NCBI GenBank assembly: GCA_016866785.1
Contig: VGLH01000010.1
Location: forward strand, 1 to 54,307
DNA: 54,307 bases
Origin: Candidatus Poribacteria bacterium
GTDB taxonomy: Bacteria > Poribacteria > WGA-4E > GCA-2687025
Reading direction: 5' to 3'
In this document: one piece after another, positions 8,066-16,064 of the stretch
How positions within the stretch are numbered: position 1 is the first letter of the stretch
Layout: the number at the start of each line of letters is the position of its first letter
Notes under the pieces: model-generated
Database searches by the model: none
What the model was told of the DNA's origin: nothing
Seen by the model: the letters and a program-made list of their open reading frames with translations, nothing else
Made by a program: the position numbers and the translations under genes

Positions 8066-9979
8066 ATGGCTGTCGTCAAAATCACGTTGCCGGACGGTTC
8101 CGTGAAAGAGGTGGCTCAAGGTTCCACTGCGCTCGCAGTGGCGCAGTCCATCGGTCAGAGGCTCGCGAAGGACGCCCTCGCGGTTCGCCTGAACGGCGTT
8201 CTGCGGGACCTTTCGACGCCGATCACGGAAGACGCGACGGCGACATTCTGCACGTTCGACAGCCCCGACGGCAAGGAAGTCTACCGTCACAGCGCGGCGC
8301 ACGTGATGGCGCAAGCTGTTCAGCGGCTGCGTCCCGGCGCGAAGGTGACCATCGGTCCAGCCATCGACGACGGGTTCTACTACGACTTCGACACCGAGCC
8401 CTTCACGCCCGACGACCTGGTGAAGATCGAAGAGGAGATGCGCCGCATCATCGAAGCGGACTACTCCTACTCGCGGGAAGACGTGTCGCGCGAGAGCGCC
8501 TACCCGGTGTTCGACGCGATGAACGAGCCGTACAAGCGCGAGATTCTCGACGGCATCGAAGACGCGACCGTCTCGATCTACCGACAGGGCGAGTTCACTG
8601 ATCTGTGCCGAGGTCCGCACGTGCCCAGCACAGGCAGACTTCGCATCGTGAAGCTCCTGAACACCTCGGGCGCGTACTGGCGCGGCGATGAGGAAAACAC
8701 GCAGCTCCAGCGGATCTACGGAACCGCCTGGGAGACCCAGGCGCAGCTCGACGACTACCTGAAGCGGCTGGAAGAGGCGGAACGCCGCGACCATCGGCGG
8801 CTCGGTAAGCAGCTCGACCTCTACAGCACGCAGCCCGACCTGGGCGGCGGTCTGGTCCTGTGGCATCCCAAAGGGGCGTTCGTCCGCCATCTCATCGAGG
8901 AGTTCTGGAAGTCGCGACACCTCGAAGGCGGCTACGACTTCGTCTACTCGCCGCACATCGGGCGAGCCCATCTGTGGGAAACGAGCGGGCATCTCGATTT
9001 CTATGCCGACAGCATGTACTCGCCGATGGACATCGACGGTCAGGATTACTACCTGAAGCCCATGAACTGCCCGTTCCACATTCTGATCTACAAAAGCCGG
9101 CTGCACTCCTACCGGGAGCTGCCGATGCGGCTCGCCGAGTTGGGCACCGTCTACCGGTACGAGCGCGCCGGCACGCTGCACGGGCTGAACCGGGTTCGGA
9201 GCTTCACGCAGGACGACGCCCACATCTTCTGCCGCCCCGAGCAGATGCCGGAGGAGATCAGCCGTACGCTCGGCTTCTGCCTCGATCTGCTGCGAGCCTT
9301 CGGGTTCACGGAGTTCGAGACCTATCTCTCGACGCGGCCCGAGAAGTCGGTCGGCGATCCGACGCAGTGGACATCCGCAGAAGCGGCTCTGCGCGGCGCT
9401 CTTGACCGCGCGGGTCTTCCGTACGAAGTGGACGACGGAGGCGGAGCCTTCTACGGGCCCAAGATCGATCTGAAGATCCGCGACGCTCTGGGCAGGTCGT
9501 GGCAGTGCTCGACGATCCAGTTCGACTTCAACCTGCCGGAACGCTTCGACGTCACTTACGTCGGCGAGGATGGGCGAGAGCACCGTCCGTACATGATCCA
9601 CCGCGCCCTCCTGGGGAGCGTCGAACGGTTCTTCGCCGTCTTTGTCGAACACTATGGAGGAGCCTTCCCGGTCTGGCTGGCTCCCACGCAGGCGGTCGTT
9701 CTGACGATCACCGCCGACCACGATGCCTACGCGACGGAAGTGCAGAATGCGCTCAAGGCAGCGGGAATCCGTGTCGAGGGCGACTACAGGAACGAGAAGC
9801 TCGGTCTGAAGGTGCGTGAGGCGCAGCTAGCGAAGATCCCGTATATGCTGGTGATCGGCAATCGGGAGGTCGAGGAACGCACGGTGTCGGTGCGGACACG
9901 CTCAGGCGAGAACCGGGGCGGCACGAACCTCGAATCGTTCCTGGAGTCGATTCAGGAGGAAATACGCTCAAAACGATGA
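8066..9979 (+). CDS. thrS: Threonyl-tRNA synthetase
   Basis: A 637-residue class II aminoacyl-tRNA synthetase that charges tRNA-Thr in the cytoplasm; length is typical (E. coli 642). It has an N-terminal TGS domain (about 1-62), an editing domain with HSAAHVMAQAV (His75 and His79), and a catalytic core with MNCPFHILIYKS, whose Cys near 335 is a ligand of the catalytic zinc. An anticodon-binding domain ends the protein. The ATG at MAVVKITLPDGS is preceded by GAGGTAG at about 6-8 nt; the upstream in-frame ATG would start inside the terminator hairpin and is rejected. The stop overlaps the infC ATG. It leads the thrS-infC-rpmI-rplT-pheS-pheT cluster known from many bacteria. Confidence 0.97.
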   Translation: MAVVKITLPDGSVKEVAQGSTALAVAQSIGQRLAKDALAVRLNGVLRDLSTPITEDATATFCTFDSPDGKEVYRHSAAHVMAQAVQRLRPGAKVTIGPAIDDGFYYDFDTEPFTPDDLVKIEEEMRRIIEADYSYSREDVSRESAYPVFDAMNEPYKREILDGIEDATVSIYRQGEFTDLCRGPHVPSTGRLRIVKLLNTSGAYWRGDEENTQLQRIYGTAWETQAQLDDYLKRLEEAERRDHRRLGKQLDLYSTQPDLGGGLVLWHPKGAFVRHLIEEFWKSRHLEGGYDFVYSPHIGRAHLWETSGHLDFYADSMYSPMDIDGQDYYLKPMNCPFHILIYKSRLHSYRELPMRLAELGTVYRYERAGTLHGLNRVRSFTQDDAHIFCRPEQMPEEISRTLGFCLDLLRAFGFTEFETYLSTRPEKSVGDPTQWTSAEAALRGALDRAGLPYEVDDGGGAFYGPKIDLKIRDALGRSWQCSTIQFDFNLPERFDVTYVGEDGREHRPYMIHRALLGSVERFFAVFVEHYGGAFPVWLAPTQAVVLTITADHDAYATEVQNALKAAGIRVEGDYRNEKLGLKVREAQLAKIPYMLVIGNREVEERTVSVRTRSGENRGGTNLESFLESIQEEIRSKR

Positions 9980-10539
9980 ATACCCGACAGTCGCGACGTA
10001 CCTTCGGACAAGCTGCCGACCGCACGCGCGTGAACGACCAAGTACGCGCTCGGCAGGTCCGCCTGATCGACGAGAACGGCGAGCAGCTGGGTATCATGTC
10101 GTCCGAGGACGCCTATCGGATCGCGCAGGAGCGCGAGCTAGACCTGGTCGAGGTCGCACCCGATGGGCGCCCCCCGGTCTGTCGGGTGATGAACTACAGC
10201 AAGTTCCGCTACGAGCAGGCGAAGCGTGCCCGAGCCGCGCGCAAGAACCAGAAGGTGATCGAGATCAAGGAGATCCGCCTGTATCCTGCGATGGCGGATC
10301 ACGATGTCGAGTACCGGCTGCGGCACGCCGAGGAGTTCCTCAAGGAGGGCGCCAAGGTTCGCGCGACGATCCGGTTCCGCGGCAGGCAGGTGGTCCACTC
10401 GGAGCTGGGCGAAGACCTGCTGAGGCGCTTCGCCGAAGAGCTGAAGGAGCTCAGCGTCGTCGAGCAGGCGCCGAGGCTCGAGGGGCGGTCCATGGCGCTG
10501 CTGCTGGCTCCGCGCGGTGATGCGGCGGCGAACACATAG
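9976..10539 (+). CDS. infC: Translation initiation factor IF-3
   Basis: A 187-residue IF-3, which binds the 30S subunit and checks start-codon pairing. IF3-N spans about residues 17-85 (RVNDQVRARQVRLIDENGEQ) and IF3-C about 92-180 (QKVIEIKEIRLYPAMADHD, GAKVRATIRFRGRQ). The reading frame opens with an ATG that overlaps the thrS stop (ATGA), so translation is probably coupled. Many infC genes use a rare AUU start for autoregulation; here the coupled ATG is the simplest start, though a start closer to RVNDQ cannot be excluded. Confidence 0.95.
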   Translation: MNTRQSRRTFGQAADRTRVNDQVRARQVRLIDENGEQLGIMSSEDAYRIAQERELDLVEVAPDGRPPVCRVMNYSKFRYEQAKRARAARKNQKVIEIKEIRLYPAMADHDVEYRLRHAEEFLKEGAKVRATIRFRGRQVVHSELGEDLLRRFAEELKELSVVEQAPRLEGRSMALLLAPRGDAAANT

Positions 10540-10562
10540 GCGCGACGAGACGCTCGCCCGTG

Positions 10563-10571
10563 TGATATACT
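10563..10571 (+). promoter_or_regulatory. Extended -10 promoter candidate before rpmI
   Basis: TG, one base, then TATACT in the 85-nt gap between infC and rpmI. No good -35 hexamer is seen, so it would be an extended -10 promoter feeding rpmI-rplT. Supported only by motif match. Confidence 0.35.
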
Positions 10572-10624
10572 ATTGCCTTGCGGATGTGATGCGTTGACGC
10601 GACGGCGCATGTAAGGAATTCTCC

Positions 10625-10822
10625 ATGCCGAAGATGAAGACGCACAAGGGCGCTGCCAAGCGGTTCAAGAAGACGGGTGGGGGCAAGTTCAAGCGCGTCC
10701 ATGCCAGCAACAACCACTACTTCGAGCGGAAGAGCTCTGCCCGCAAGCGCCGTCTCGAGCGGCCTGCATACGTCCACGCGAGCGACGAGGGGCGCGTCAA
10801 GAGGCTCCTTCCTTACGGCTAG
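10625..10822 (+). CDS. rpmI: Large-subunit ribosomal protein bL35
   Basis: A 65-residue basic protein, MPKMKTHKGAAKRFKKTGGG onwards, with the conserved bL35 pattern (KMKT..GAAKRF, then KRLLPYG at the C-terminus). It is a small structural protein of the 50S subunit. A TAAGGAA site precedes the ATG by about 8 nt. It sits in the standard position between infC and rplT. Confidence 0.97.
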   Translation: MPKMKTHKGAAKRFKKTGGGKFKRVHASNNHYFERKSSARKRRLERPAYVHASDEGRVKRLLPYG

Positions 10823-10846
10823 ACGCCGCAATCGGAGATCGACTCG

Positions 10847-11209
10847 ATGGCACGGATCAAACGGGGCGTCGCTGCCCGTAAGCACAAGAAGAACACGCTG
10901 CGCCACACGAAAGGCTTTCGGGGCGGTCGGAACAATCTGATTCGATCTGCCCGTGAAGGATTGGAGAAGGGCTGGAACTACGCGTACCGCGACCGGAGGA
11001 AGAAGAAGGGCGAGTACCGCCGCCTCTGGATCGCGCGTATCAACGCCGCCGCCCGGATCCATGACATCTCGTACAGCCGACTCATCGACGGACTCAACAA
11101 GGCGGGCGTCGACCTGAATCGCAAGGTGCTCGCCGAAATGGCAATCAGCGACGACGCTGCATTCGCCCAGCTCGTCGAGATCGCCAAGAAGAGCTCGGTA
11201 TCCGGCTGA
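10847..11209 (+). CDS. rplT: Large-subunit ribosomal protein bL20
   Basis: A 120-residue basic protein starting MARIKRGVAARKHKKNTLRH, with the bL20 signatures GFRGGRNNLIRSAREG, YAYRDRRKKKGEYRRLWIAR and INAAARIHDISYSRLIDGL. It binds 23S rRNA early in 50S assembly, and in several bacteria represses the rpmI-rplT mRNA. GGAG lies about 9 nt before the ATG, and it follows rpmI by 24 nt. A perfect 8-bp hairpin (11210-11228) immediately follows the stop. Confidence 0.97.
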   Translation: MARIKRGVAARKHKKNTLRHTKGFRGGRNNLIRSAREGLEKGWNYAYRDRRKKKGEYRRLWIARINAAARIHDISYSRLIDGLNKAGVDLNRKVLAEMAISDDAAFAQLVEIAKKSSVSG

Positions 11210-11228
11210 GTCGATCCGCTGGATCGAC
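11210..11228 (+). other. Perfect hairpin after rplT
   Basis: GTCGATCC-GCT-GGATCGAC begins at the base after the rplT stop. There is no T-run, so it may be a processing or pausing hairpin rather than an intrinsic terminator. Confidence 0.6.
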
Positions 11229-11229
11229 C

Positions 11230-11567
11230 TGCGCGCAAAGGCGATGACCGAAGTGCAGTAAGCGCCTGAGCCATCCCGCTCAGAGAGAGGCAGCCACCGG
11301 CTGGAAGCTGCCTCCGGGATCAGTCGCCGAAATTCCTTCGCGAGCTGCCCGCTTGAATCCCTTGGTAGTAGGGCGGGACGGTTCCCACCGTGACCGGGAT
11401 GACAGAGCGGGCGCCCTGGCGATGGGCGCCAAGAAGGGTGGTACCGCGGAAGCCCTGCTTCGGTGCGTGGGCGAGCTCGGCTCGCCGAAACGCCAGGAGC
11501 CTGACGCTTTCGTCCCTTCCGTGCGTGGTTCTCACGCTGGAGGTGAACGACAGACGTCGGGTTTTTT
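11230..11567 (+). promoter_or_regulatory. T-box riboswitch (predicted tRNA-Phe-responsive) upstream of pheS
   Basis: A classical T-box leader that senses uncharged tRNA. Stem I begins with GCGATGACCGAAGTGCAGTA (matching the GAUGA..GAAGAGUA block). It has a distal hairpin GAGGCAGC/GCTGCCTC with the conserved AGAGAG and GGCTGGAA elements, then an ATCCC/GGGAT helix. The proximal 3' strand is GAAATTC, giving TTC (Phe) at 11333-11335 as the likely specifier. The T-box sequence AGGGTGGTACCGCG is at 11435-11448; its TGGT bulge pairs with an ACCA tRNA end, which fits tRNA-Phe. The conserved TCGTCCCT follows. A terminator helix CCTGACG (11500) with CGTCGGG (11555) ends in six T at 11562-11567, 45 nt before pheS. 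Confidence 0.93.
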
Positions 11568-11611
11568 GTTTGCCCACGCGCCCCCGGGCATGGCACCGAG
11601 GAGACCGTTCG

Positions 11612-12628
11612 ATGCAAGAGCAGATCGACGCGATTCGGGAAGAGGCGCAAGCGCTGCTTGCGCAGGTCAGCTCCCTCCAGGACGTTGAGTCAGCCCGGAT
11701 CAGGCTCCTGGGTAGGAAAGGGAACCTGACCGAACTGCGACGAGCGCTCGCAGGGCTGGCGGACGAGGAACGTCCGACATGGGGAAAAGCCATCAATGCC
11801 CTGAGTCGGGAGATCGTCGAAGCTCTCGACGCAGCCCAGACCAGTATGCAGGAGGCAGAGCGCCCCGTCGCGCTCGAGGACGAAGGCATCGATGTCTCGC
11901 TTCCGGGTAGACAGCCTAACCTAGGCGGACTGCACCCCATCACGCAGACTATCGACCGGATCCGCGAGATATTCTTGGCAATGGGTTTCGAGGAGGTCGA
12001 GGGTCCAGAGGTCGAGACGGAGTACTACAACTTCGACGCGTTGAACACGCCCGCGCACCACCCGGCGCGCGACATGCACGACACCTTCTACATCACGGAC
12101 ACCGTGTTGCTTCGGACGCACACGTCGCCCGTCCAGGTCCGCGCGATGGAACAGCGCCAGCCCCCGATTCGGATCATCGCTCCGGGTCGCGTTTATCGGA
12201 AAGACGCCGATGTATCGCACAGTCCCATGTTCCACCAGGTCGAAGGATTGCTGGTGGACCGGAACATCCGGTTCAGTGATCTGAAGGGCATCCTGGCTGA
12301 GTTTGCCCGCCAGATGTTCGGACCGTCGACGCGCGTGCGATTCCGCCCCAGCTTCTTCCCGTTCACCGAGCCCAGCGCCGAAGTGGACGTCTCGTGCTTC
12401 TTCTGCGGCGGCGAGGGCTGCCGCGTGTGCAAGCGGACCGGATGGATCGAGATCCTCGGCGCGGGATGTGTCGACCCGGAGGTGTTCCGGTGTGTCGGGT
12501 ACGACCCGGATGTCTACACCGGGTTCGCGTTCGGCATGGGCCCGGATCGGATCGCCATGTTGCGGTACGGGATCAACGACATTCGTGTCCTGTTCGAGAA
12601 CGACATGCGGTTCCTGACCCAGTTCTAG
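11612..12628 (+). CDS. pheS: Phenylalanyl-tRNA synthetase alpha subunit
   Basis: A 338-residue catalytic subunit of the alpha2beta2 synthetase that charges tRNA-Phe. An N-terminal coiled coil (about 1-80) precedes the class II core. The core shows motif 2 (PIRIIAPGRVYRKDADVSHS, FHQVEGLLVD), the segment SCFFCGGEGCRVCKRTGWIE and motif 3 (GFAFGMGPDRIAMLRYGIND). The ATG is preceded by GAGGAG at about 7 nt, and the start lies beyond the T-box terminator. Longer in-frame starts fall inside the riboswitch and are rejected. Expression is predicted to rise when tRNA-Phe is uncharged. pheT follows by 35 nt. Confidence 0.97.
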   Translation: MQEQIDAIREEAQALLAQVSSLQDVESARIRLLGRKGNLTELRRALAGLADEERPTWGKAINALSREIVEALDAAQTSMQEAERPVALEDEGIDVSLPGRQPNLGGLHPITQTIDRIREIFLAMGFEEVEGPEVETEYYNFDALNTPAHHPARDMHDTFYITDTVLLRTHTSPVQVRAMEQRQPPIRIIAPGRVYRKDADVSHSPMFHQVEGLLVDRNIRFSDLKGILAEFARQMFGPSTRVRFRPSFFPFTEPSAEVDVSCFFCGGEGCRVCKRTGWIEILGAGCVDPEVFRCVGYDPDVYTGFAFGMGPDRIAMLRYGINDIRVLFENDMRFLTQF

Positions 12629-12663
12629 ACGACCGCTGCGATGGTGCTGACAAGGGGCTGACC

Positions 12664-15063
12664 ATGCGAATAAGCGCCAAGTGGGTGAGAGAGTATGTGG
12701 ACACGGCGCTGTCCCCGGACGATCTGGCGCAGCGGCTGACCATGCTCGGGCTGGAGGCAGAGGAAGTGATGCCTTTGGACCCAGGAATCGACCGCGTCAT
12801 CGTCGCGCGCGTGTCCAGCGTGTCGCCGCATCCCAATGCGGACAAGCTCTCGGTCTGCGTCGTGGAGACCGGCTCCGGTGCGGTGCGCGTCGTCTGTGGC
12901 GCGCCGAACGTTCGACCTGGTATGGTGGCTCCGTTGGCGCTCGACGGGGCCCGACTCCCCAGCGGCATGACGATCCGCGTCACGTCGGTGCGCGGGGTCG
13001 AGTCGCACGGCATGCTGTGTTCGGCTCGCGAGCTCCAGCTCTCCGACGATGCCAGCGGACTGATGGAGCTGCCGGCGGAGGTAGCGGTGGGCACCCCGCT
13101 CCGCGAGGCTCTCGGACTGGATGACACGGCAATCGAGCTGGGAGTCGCGGCGAACCGTCCTGACTGCCTCAGCATAGTCGGGGTGGCGCGGGAGATCGCC
13201 ACGAGCCAGGGTCTGTCGCTGCGCGTGCCGAAACCGATAGTGGCTGAAGGCGAGGAACCGACATCGCAAGCCACGACGGTTGAGGTCCGAGACCCCGAGC
13301 TCTGTCCACGGTACGCCGCCCGGGTGATCCGAGGCGTTCGCATCGCGCCGTCTCCGGCGTGGCTAGTGCGAAGGCTGCACGCCGTGGGCTTGCGTTCCAT
13401 CAACAACGTCGTAGACGTGACGAACTACGTGCTGATGGAACTGGGTCACCCACTGCACGCATTCGACGACGACCGGCTCGCCGAGAACCGAATCGTCGTT
13501 CGACGAGCGATGGCTGACGAGTCGATCCAGACCCTGGACGGCGAAGAACGCAACCTGACCAGCGAAACGCTGGTGATCGCCGACGCCGAGAAGCCGGTCG
13601 CGCTGGCGGGCATCATGGGCGGTCGGCACAGCGAGGTCACGTCCGAAACGCGGAACGTGCTTCTCGAGAGCGCCTACTTCAACCCGATCAGCATCCGACG
13701 AACCGCCAAAGTGCTGGGGCTCAAGACGGAGGCGTCGTTCCGGTTCGAGCGTGGAGCGGACCCGGAGGGTGTCCTGCGCGCGCTCGACCGCGCGGCGGAG
13801 CTCATCCTGCAGGTCGCTGGCGGCGAGGCGTGCCGCGGCGTTGTGGACGTGTACCCGGCGCGCCACGAGGCGAAGCGAATCGAGCTGAAGCCTGAGCGCG
13901 TTAACGCCCTTCTCGGTACGGACATCGCCGGATCCGAGATGGTGCGGATCCTCCGGGGCTTGGGATGCGGCGTCGAAGAAGGCGATCCGCTGGTGGTCGT
14001 CGCGCCCACGTTCCGCCCCGACCTGACGCGCGACATCGACTTGGTGGAAGAGATCGTTCGGGTCTCTGGATTCGCCAGCGTTCCGACGACGCTTCCTGTC
14101 GGCGAATCTCCAGGGTGCGTTCCGGACCCCTACATGCAGCTCCGACGTCGGATCGCCTCCGTGATGGTGGCTTCGGGGTTCCGCGAGGTCTGCAACTATG
14201 GCTTCTACGGGCCCGCGTCCCTCGACCGGATTCGGATCGGTGGCGAGGACCCCCTGCGCGACGAGCTCCGCATCGCCAATCCGCTCAGCGCCGAGATGTC
14301 GGTCATGCGGACGTCGCTGCTCCCCAGCCTGATGGAGAACGTGCGACACAACCGCCGTCGTCAGGTGGAGCACATCGCGTTGTTCGAGGTGTCGCGGGTC
14401 TTCCACGACGGGTCCAGGTCCGAACTGCCGCGTGAGCGCTGGATGCTCGGCGCTGCGCTGTGCGGAGCGCGGCGAAAGCACTGGTCGTCGGACGTGCGCG
14501 AGCCGGACTACTACGATGCCAAGGGAGTCGTGGAGGCGATTCTGGAATCCATCGGCGTCCAGTCGTGGAACCTGGAGCGGTCGGTGCACCCGACGTTTCA
14601 TCCCGGTAGGACCGCCGAGATCAGGATCGGCGATCAGATCCTGGCGCGCTTCGGCGAAGTGCACCCGGACGTGCTGAGCAACTACGAGCTGATCCGACGT
14701 ACACTCCTCATCGAGATGGACGTGGACTTGCTGGCAGCCAACGCCCGAACCGAGCGCTGGATGGAGCCACTGCCGCTGTTCCCGAGCTCGAACCGGGACC
14801 TTGCGGTGGTCGTCGACGCGTCTGTGCCGGCAGAGGCGGTCATGCGAACCATCCGCGATACCGTATCGCCGTCCGTGCTGGCTTCGGTGTCGCTGTTCGA
14901 CGTCTACTCCGGCGACCAGATCGCCGAAGAGGAGAAAAGCCTGGCGTTCTCGCTGGAGTATCGCTCCTCCGACCGCACGCTGACGGATGCCGAGGTGGAT
15001 CGCTTCCAGTCGCAGATCACGCATGTGCTCGAAGAGCAGTTGGGAGCTCGGCTCCGGTCCTGA
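12664..15063 (+). CDS. pheT: Phenylalanyl-tRNA synthetase beta subunit
   Basis: A 799-residue beta subunit of typical length. In order it has an N-terminal segment MRISAKWVREYV, an EMAP/tRNA-binding domain (about 40-150, HPNADKLSVCVVETG, VRGVESHGMLCSARE), the B3/B4 editing domain (LHAVGLRSINNVVDVTNYVL, RFERGADP), the B5 domain and a C-terminal ferredoxin-fold anticodon domain (PLFPSSNRDLAVVVD). The chosen ATG follows an AAGGGG site; the frame is open further upstream but overlaps pheS. Cotranscribed with pheS and so under the same T-box control. Confidence 0.97.
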   Translation: MRISAKWVREYVDTALSPDDLAQRLTMLGLEAEEVMPLDPGIDRVIVARVSSVSPHPNADKLSVCVVETGSGAVRVVCGAPNVRPGMVAPLALDGARLPSGMTIRVTSVRGVESHGMLCSARELQLSDDASGLMELPAEVAVGTPLREALGLDDTAIELGVAANRPDCLSIVGVAREIATSQGLSLRVPKPIVAEGEEPTSQATTVEVRDPELCPRYAARVIRGVRIAPSPAWLVRRLHAVGLRSINNVVDVTNYVLMELGHPLHAFDDDRLAENRIVVRRAMADESIQTLDGEERNLTSETLVIADAEKPVALAGIMGGRHSEVTSETRNVLLESAYFNPISIRRTAKVLGLKTEASFRFERGADPEGVLRALDRAAELILQVAGGEACRGVVDVYPARHEAKRIELKPERVNALLGTDIAGSEMVRILRGLGCGVEEGDPLVVVAPTFRPDLTRDIDLVEEIVRVSGFASVPTTLPVGESPGCVPDPYMQLRRRIASVMVASGFREVCNYGFYGPASLDRIRIGGEDPLRDELRIANPLSAEMSVMRTSLLPSLMENVRHNRRRQVEHIALFEVSRVFHDGSRSELPRERWMLGAALCGARRKHWSSDVREPDYYDAKGVVEAILESIGVQSWNLERSVHPTFHPGRTAEIRIGDQILARFGEVHPDVLSNYELIRRTLLIEMDVDLLAANARTERWMEPLPLFPSSNRDLAVVVDASVPAEAVMRTIRDTVSPSVLASVSLFDVYSGDQIAEEEKSLAFSLEYRSSDRTLTDAEVDRFQSQITHVLEEQLGARLRS

Positions 15064-15088
15064 CGACGACCGAGGAGCGTGCGGAACC

Positions 15089-16060
15089 ATGCGCGATCAC
15101 GTCCCGATACGCCGGGCTCCCATCGAGACCCCCTACCAGACCGACTGGTGGCATCTGGGTCGTGCGCATCTGCTCGCCCGCATGTCGGACCACGACCTGG
15201 CAGCGTGGGAACGTGGAGCGCATCGGATCGCTCTGGAACCCAACCAACCGCTCGTCCTGCCGGACCAGTCCGAGGCGTGGGCGTACGTCGTCGCGACCGG
15301 GCGGATGCGCGTCGCCATCCCGAAGGCGGGATTGCCCGACCCCAGTAAGCCGAAGCCCGCCGATGCGGCTCTTTCGATGCATCTAGTGTCGCTCGCAGAG
15401 CCGGGCGATGTGCTGGGCAACCACGCCGAGCAGCGTCTGTACCGACCCGACACTGCGGGCACCACCGTGGACGCGTTGCGGGCGACGCGACTATGGGCAG
15501 TACCGCGCGAGTTCCTGCGCCAGTACCTGTGGACGCGACGTCACTGGACCATGCCAGTGCCGCTGTGGGCTCGCGTCAGGGCGCTGCAGAACCGGGGAGT
15601 CGCCATGATTCGTTGCCTGCCGGTCATGTCGCGGGTTCCGGCGATCCCGCTCGCCGATCTCGTGGGTCGCTCGATGACATCGCGCGCAGGCTACGCCGCT
15701 TCGCTGATGCTATCCCGAGGCGCGTCGAGGTCGGGCAAGTCTGCTCGGATACGGTCGCCGCTCGCCCTCGGAGCGTTCGCGCGGATGATCGGCGCAGATA
15801 TCGAGTGGACACGGCGATGGACAGCCTACTGCCGGTACGAAGGTGTCCTGTCCTATCGCCTCTGGCGATGGATAGTGCTGGACACCTGGCGTCTCAGCCG
15901 TTGGGCGGATCGCCCCGCCTTCGAGCTCGCCTTCGACCTTCCGCCGGACCCCGTCCAGCAGTTGGAGGAAGCTGACGAACGGCTGGGGCGTCCGTCGCGC
16001 CGGGCAGACGGGACAACGCCTGCCGATGAACCGATCCCGGAGGACACAGCGATAGGCTAG
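15089..16060 (+). CDS. Divergent Crp/Fnr-like protein with cyclic-nucleotide-binding fold
   Basis: A 323-residue protein that I read as a diverged Crp/Fnr-type regulator. Residues 20-145 follow the cyclic-nucleotide-binding beta-roll pattern (LARMSDHDLAAWERGAHRI, WAYVVATGRMRVAI, VSLAEPGDVLGNHAEQ), and the segment FLRQYLWTRRHW resembles the dimerisation helix. Residues near 225-275 (SPLALGAFARMIGADIEWTR, then YEGVLSYRLWRWIVLD) have the spacing of a winged helix-turn-helix. The usual phosphate-binding residues are not evident, so the ligand is unknown. GAGGAG precedes the ATG. It follows pheT by 25 nt and ends 4 nt before the next gene, so it may be cotranscribed with both. The family call is moderate. 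Confidence 0.55.
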   Translation: MRDHVPIRRAPIETPYQTDWWHLGRAHLLARMSDHDLAAWERGAHRIALEPNQPLVLPDQSEAWAYVVATGRMRVAIPKAGLPDPSKPKPADAALSMHLVSLAEPGDVLGNHAEQRLYRPDTAGTTVDALRATRLWAVPREFLRQYLWTRRHWTMPVPLWARVRALQNRGVAMIRCLPVMSRVPAIPLADLVGRSMTSRAGYAASLMLSRGASRSGKSARIRSPLALGAFARMIGADIEWTRRWTAYCRYEGVLSYRLWRWIVLDTWRLSRWADRPAFELAFDLPPDPVQQLEEADERLGRPSRRADGTTPADEPIPEDTAIG

Positions 16061-16064
16061 CCGC

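Noticed and set aside
7961-9721. Long minus-strand open frame opposite thrS
   Set aside because: Shadow of thrS caused by high GC codon bias; no ribosome site and no family pattern.
13363-15090. Long minus-strand open frame opposite pheT
   Set aside because: Shadow of pheT; the translation is rich in Arg, His and Val without domain features.
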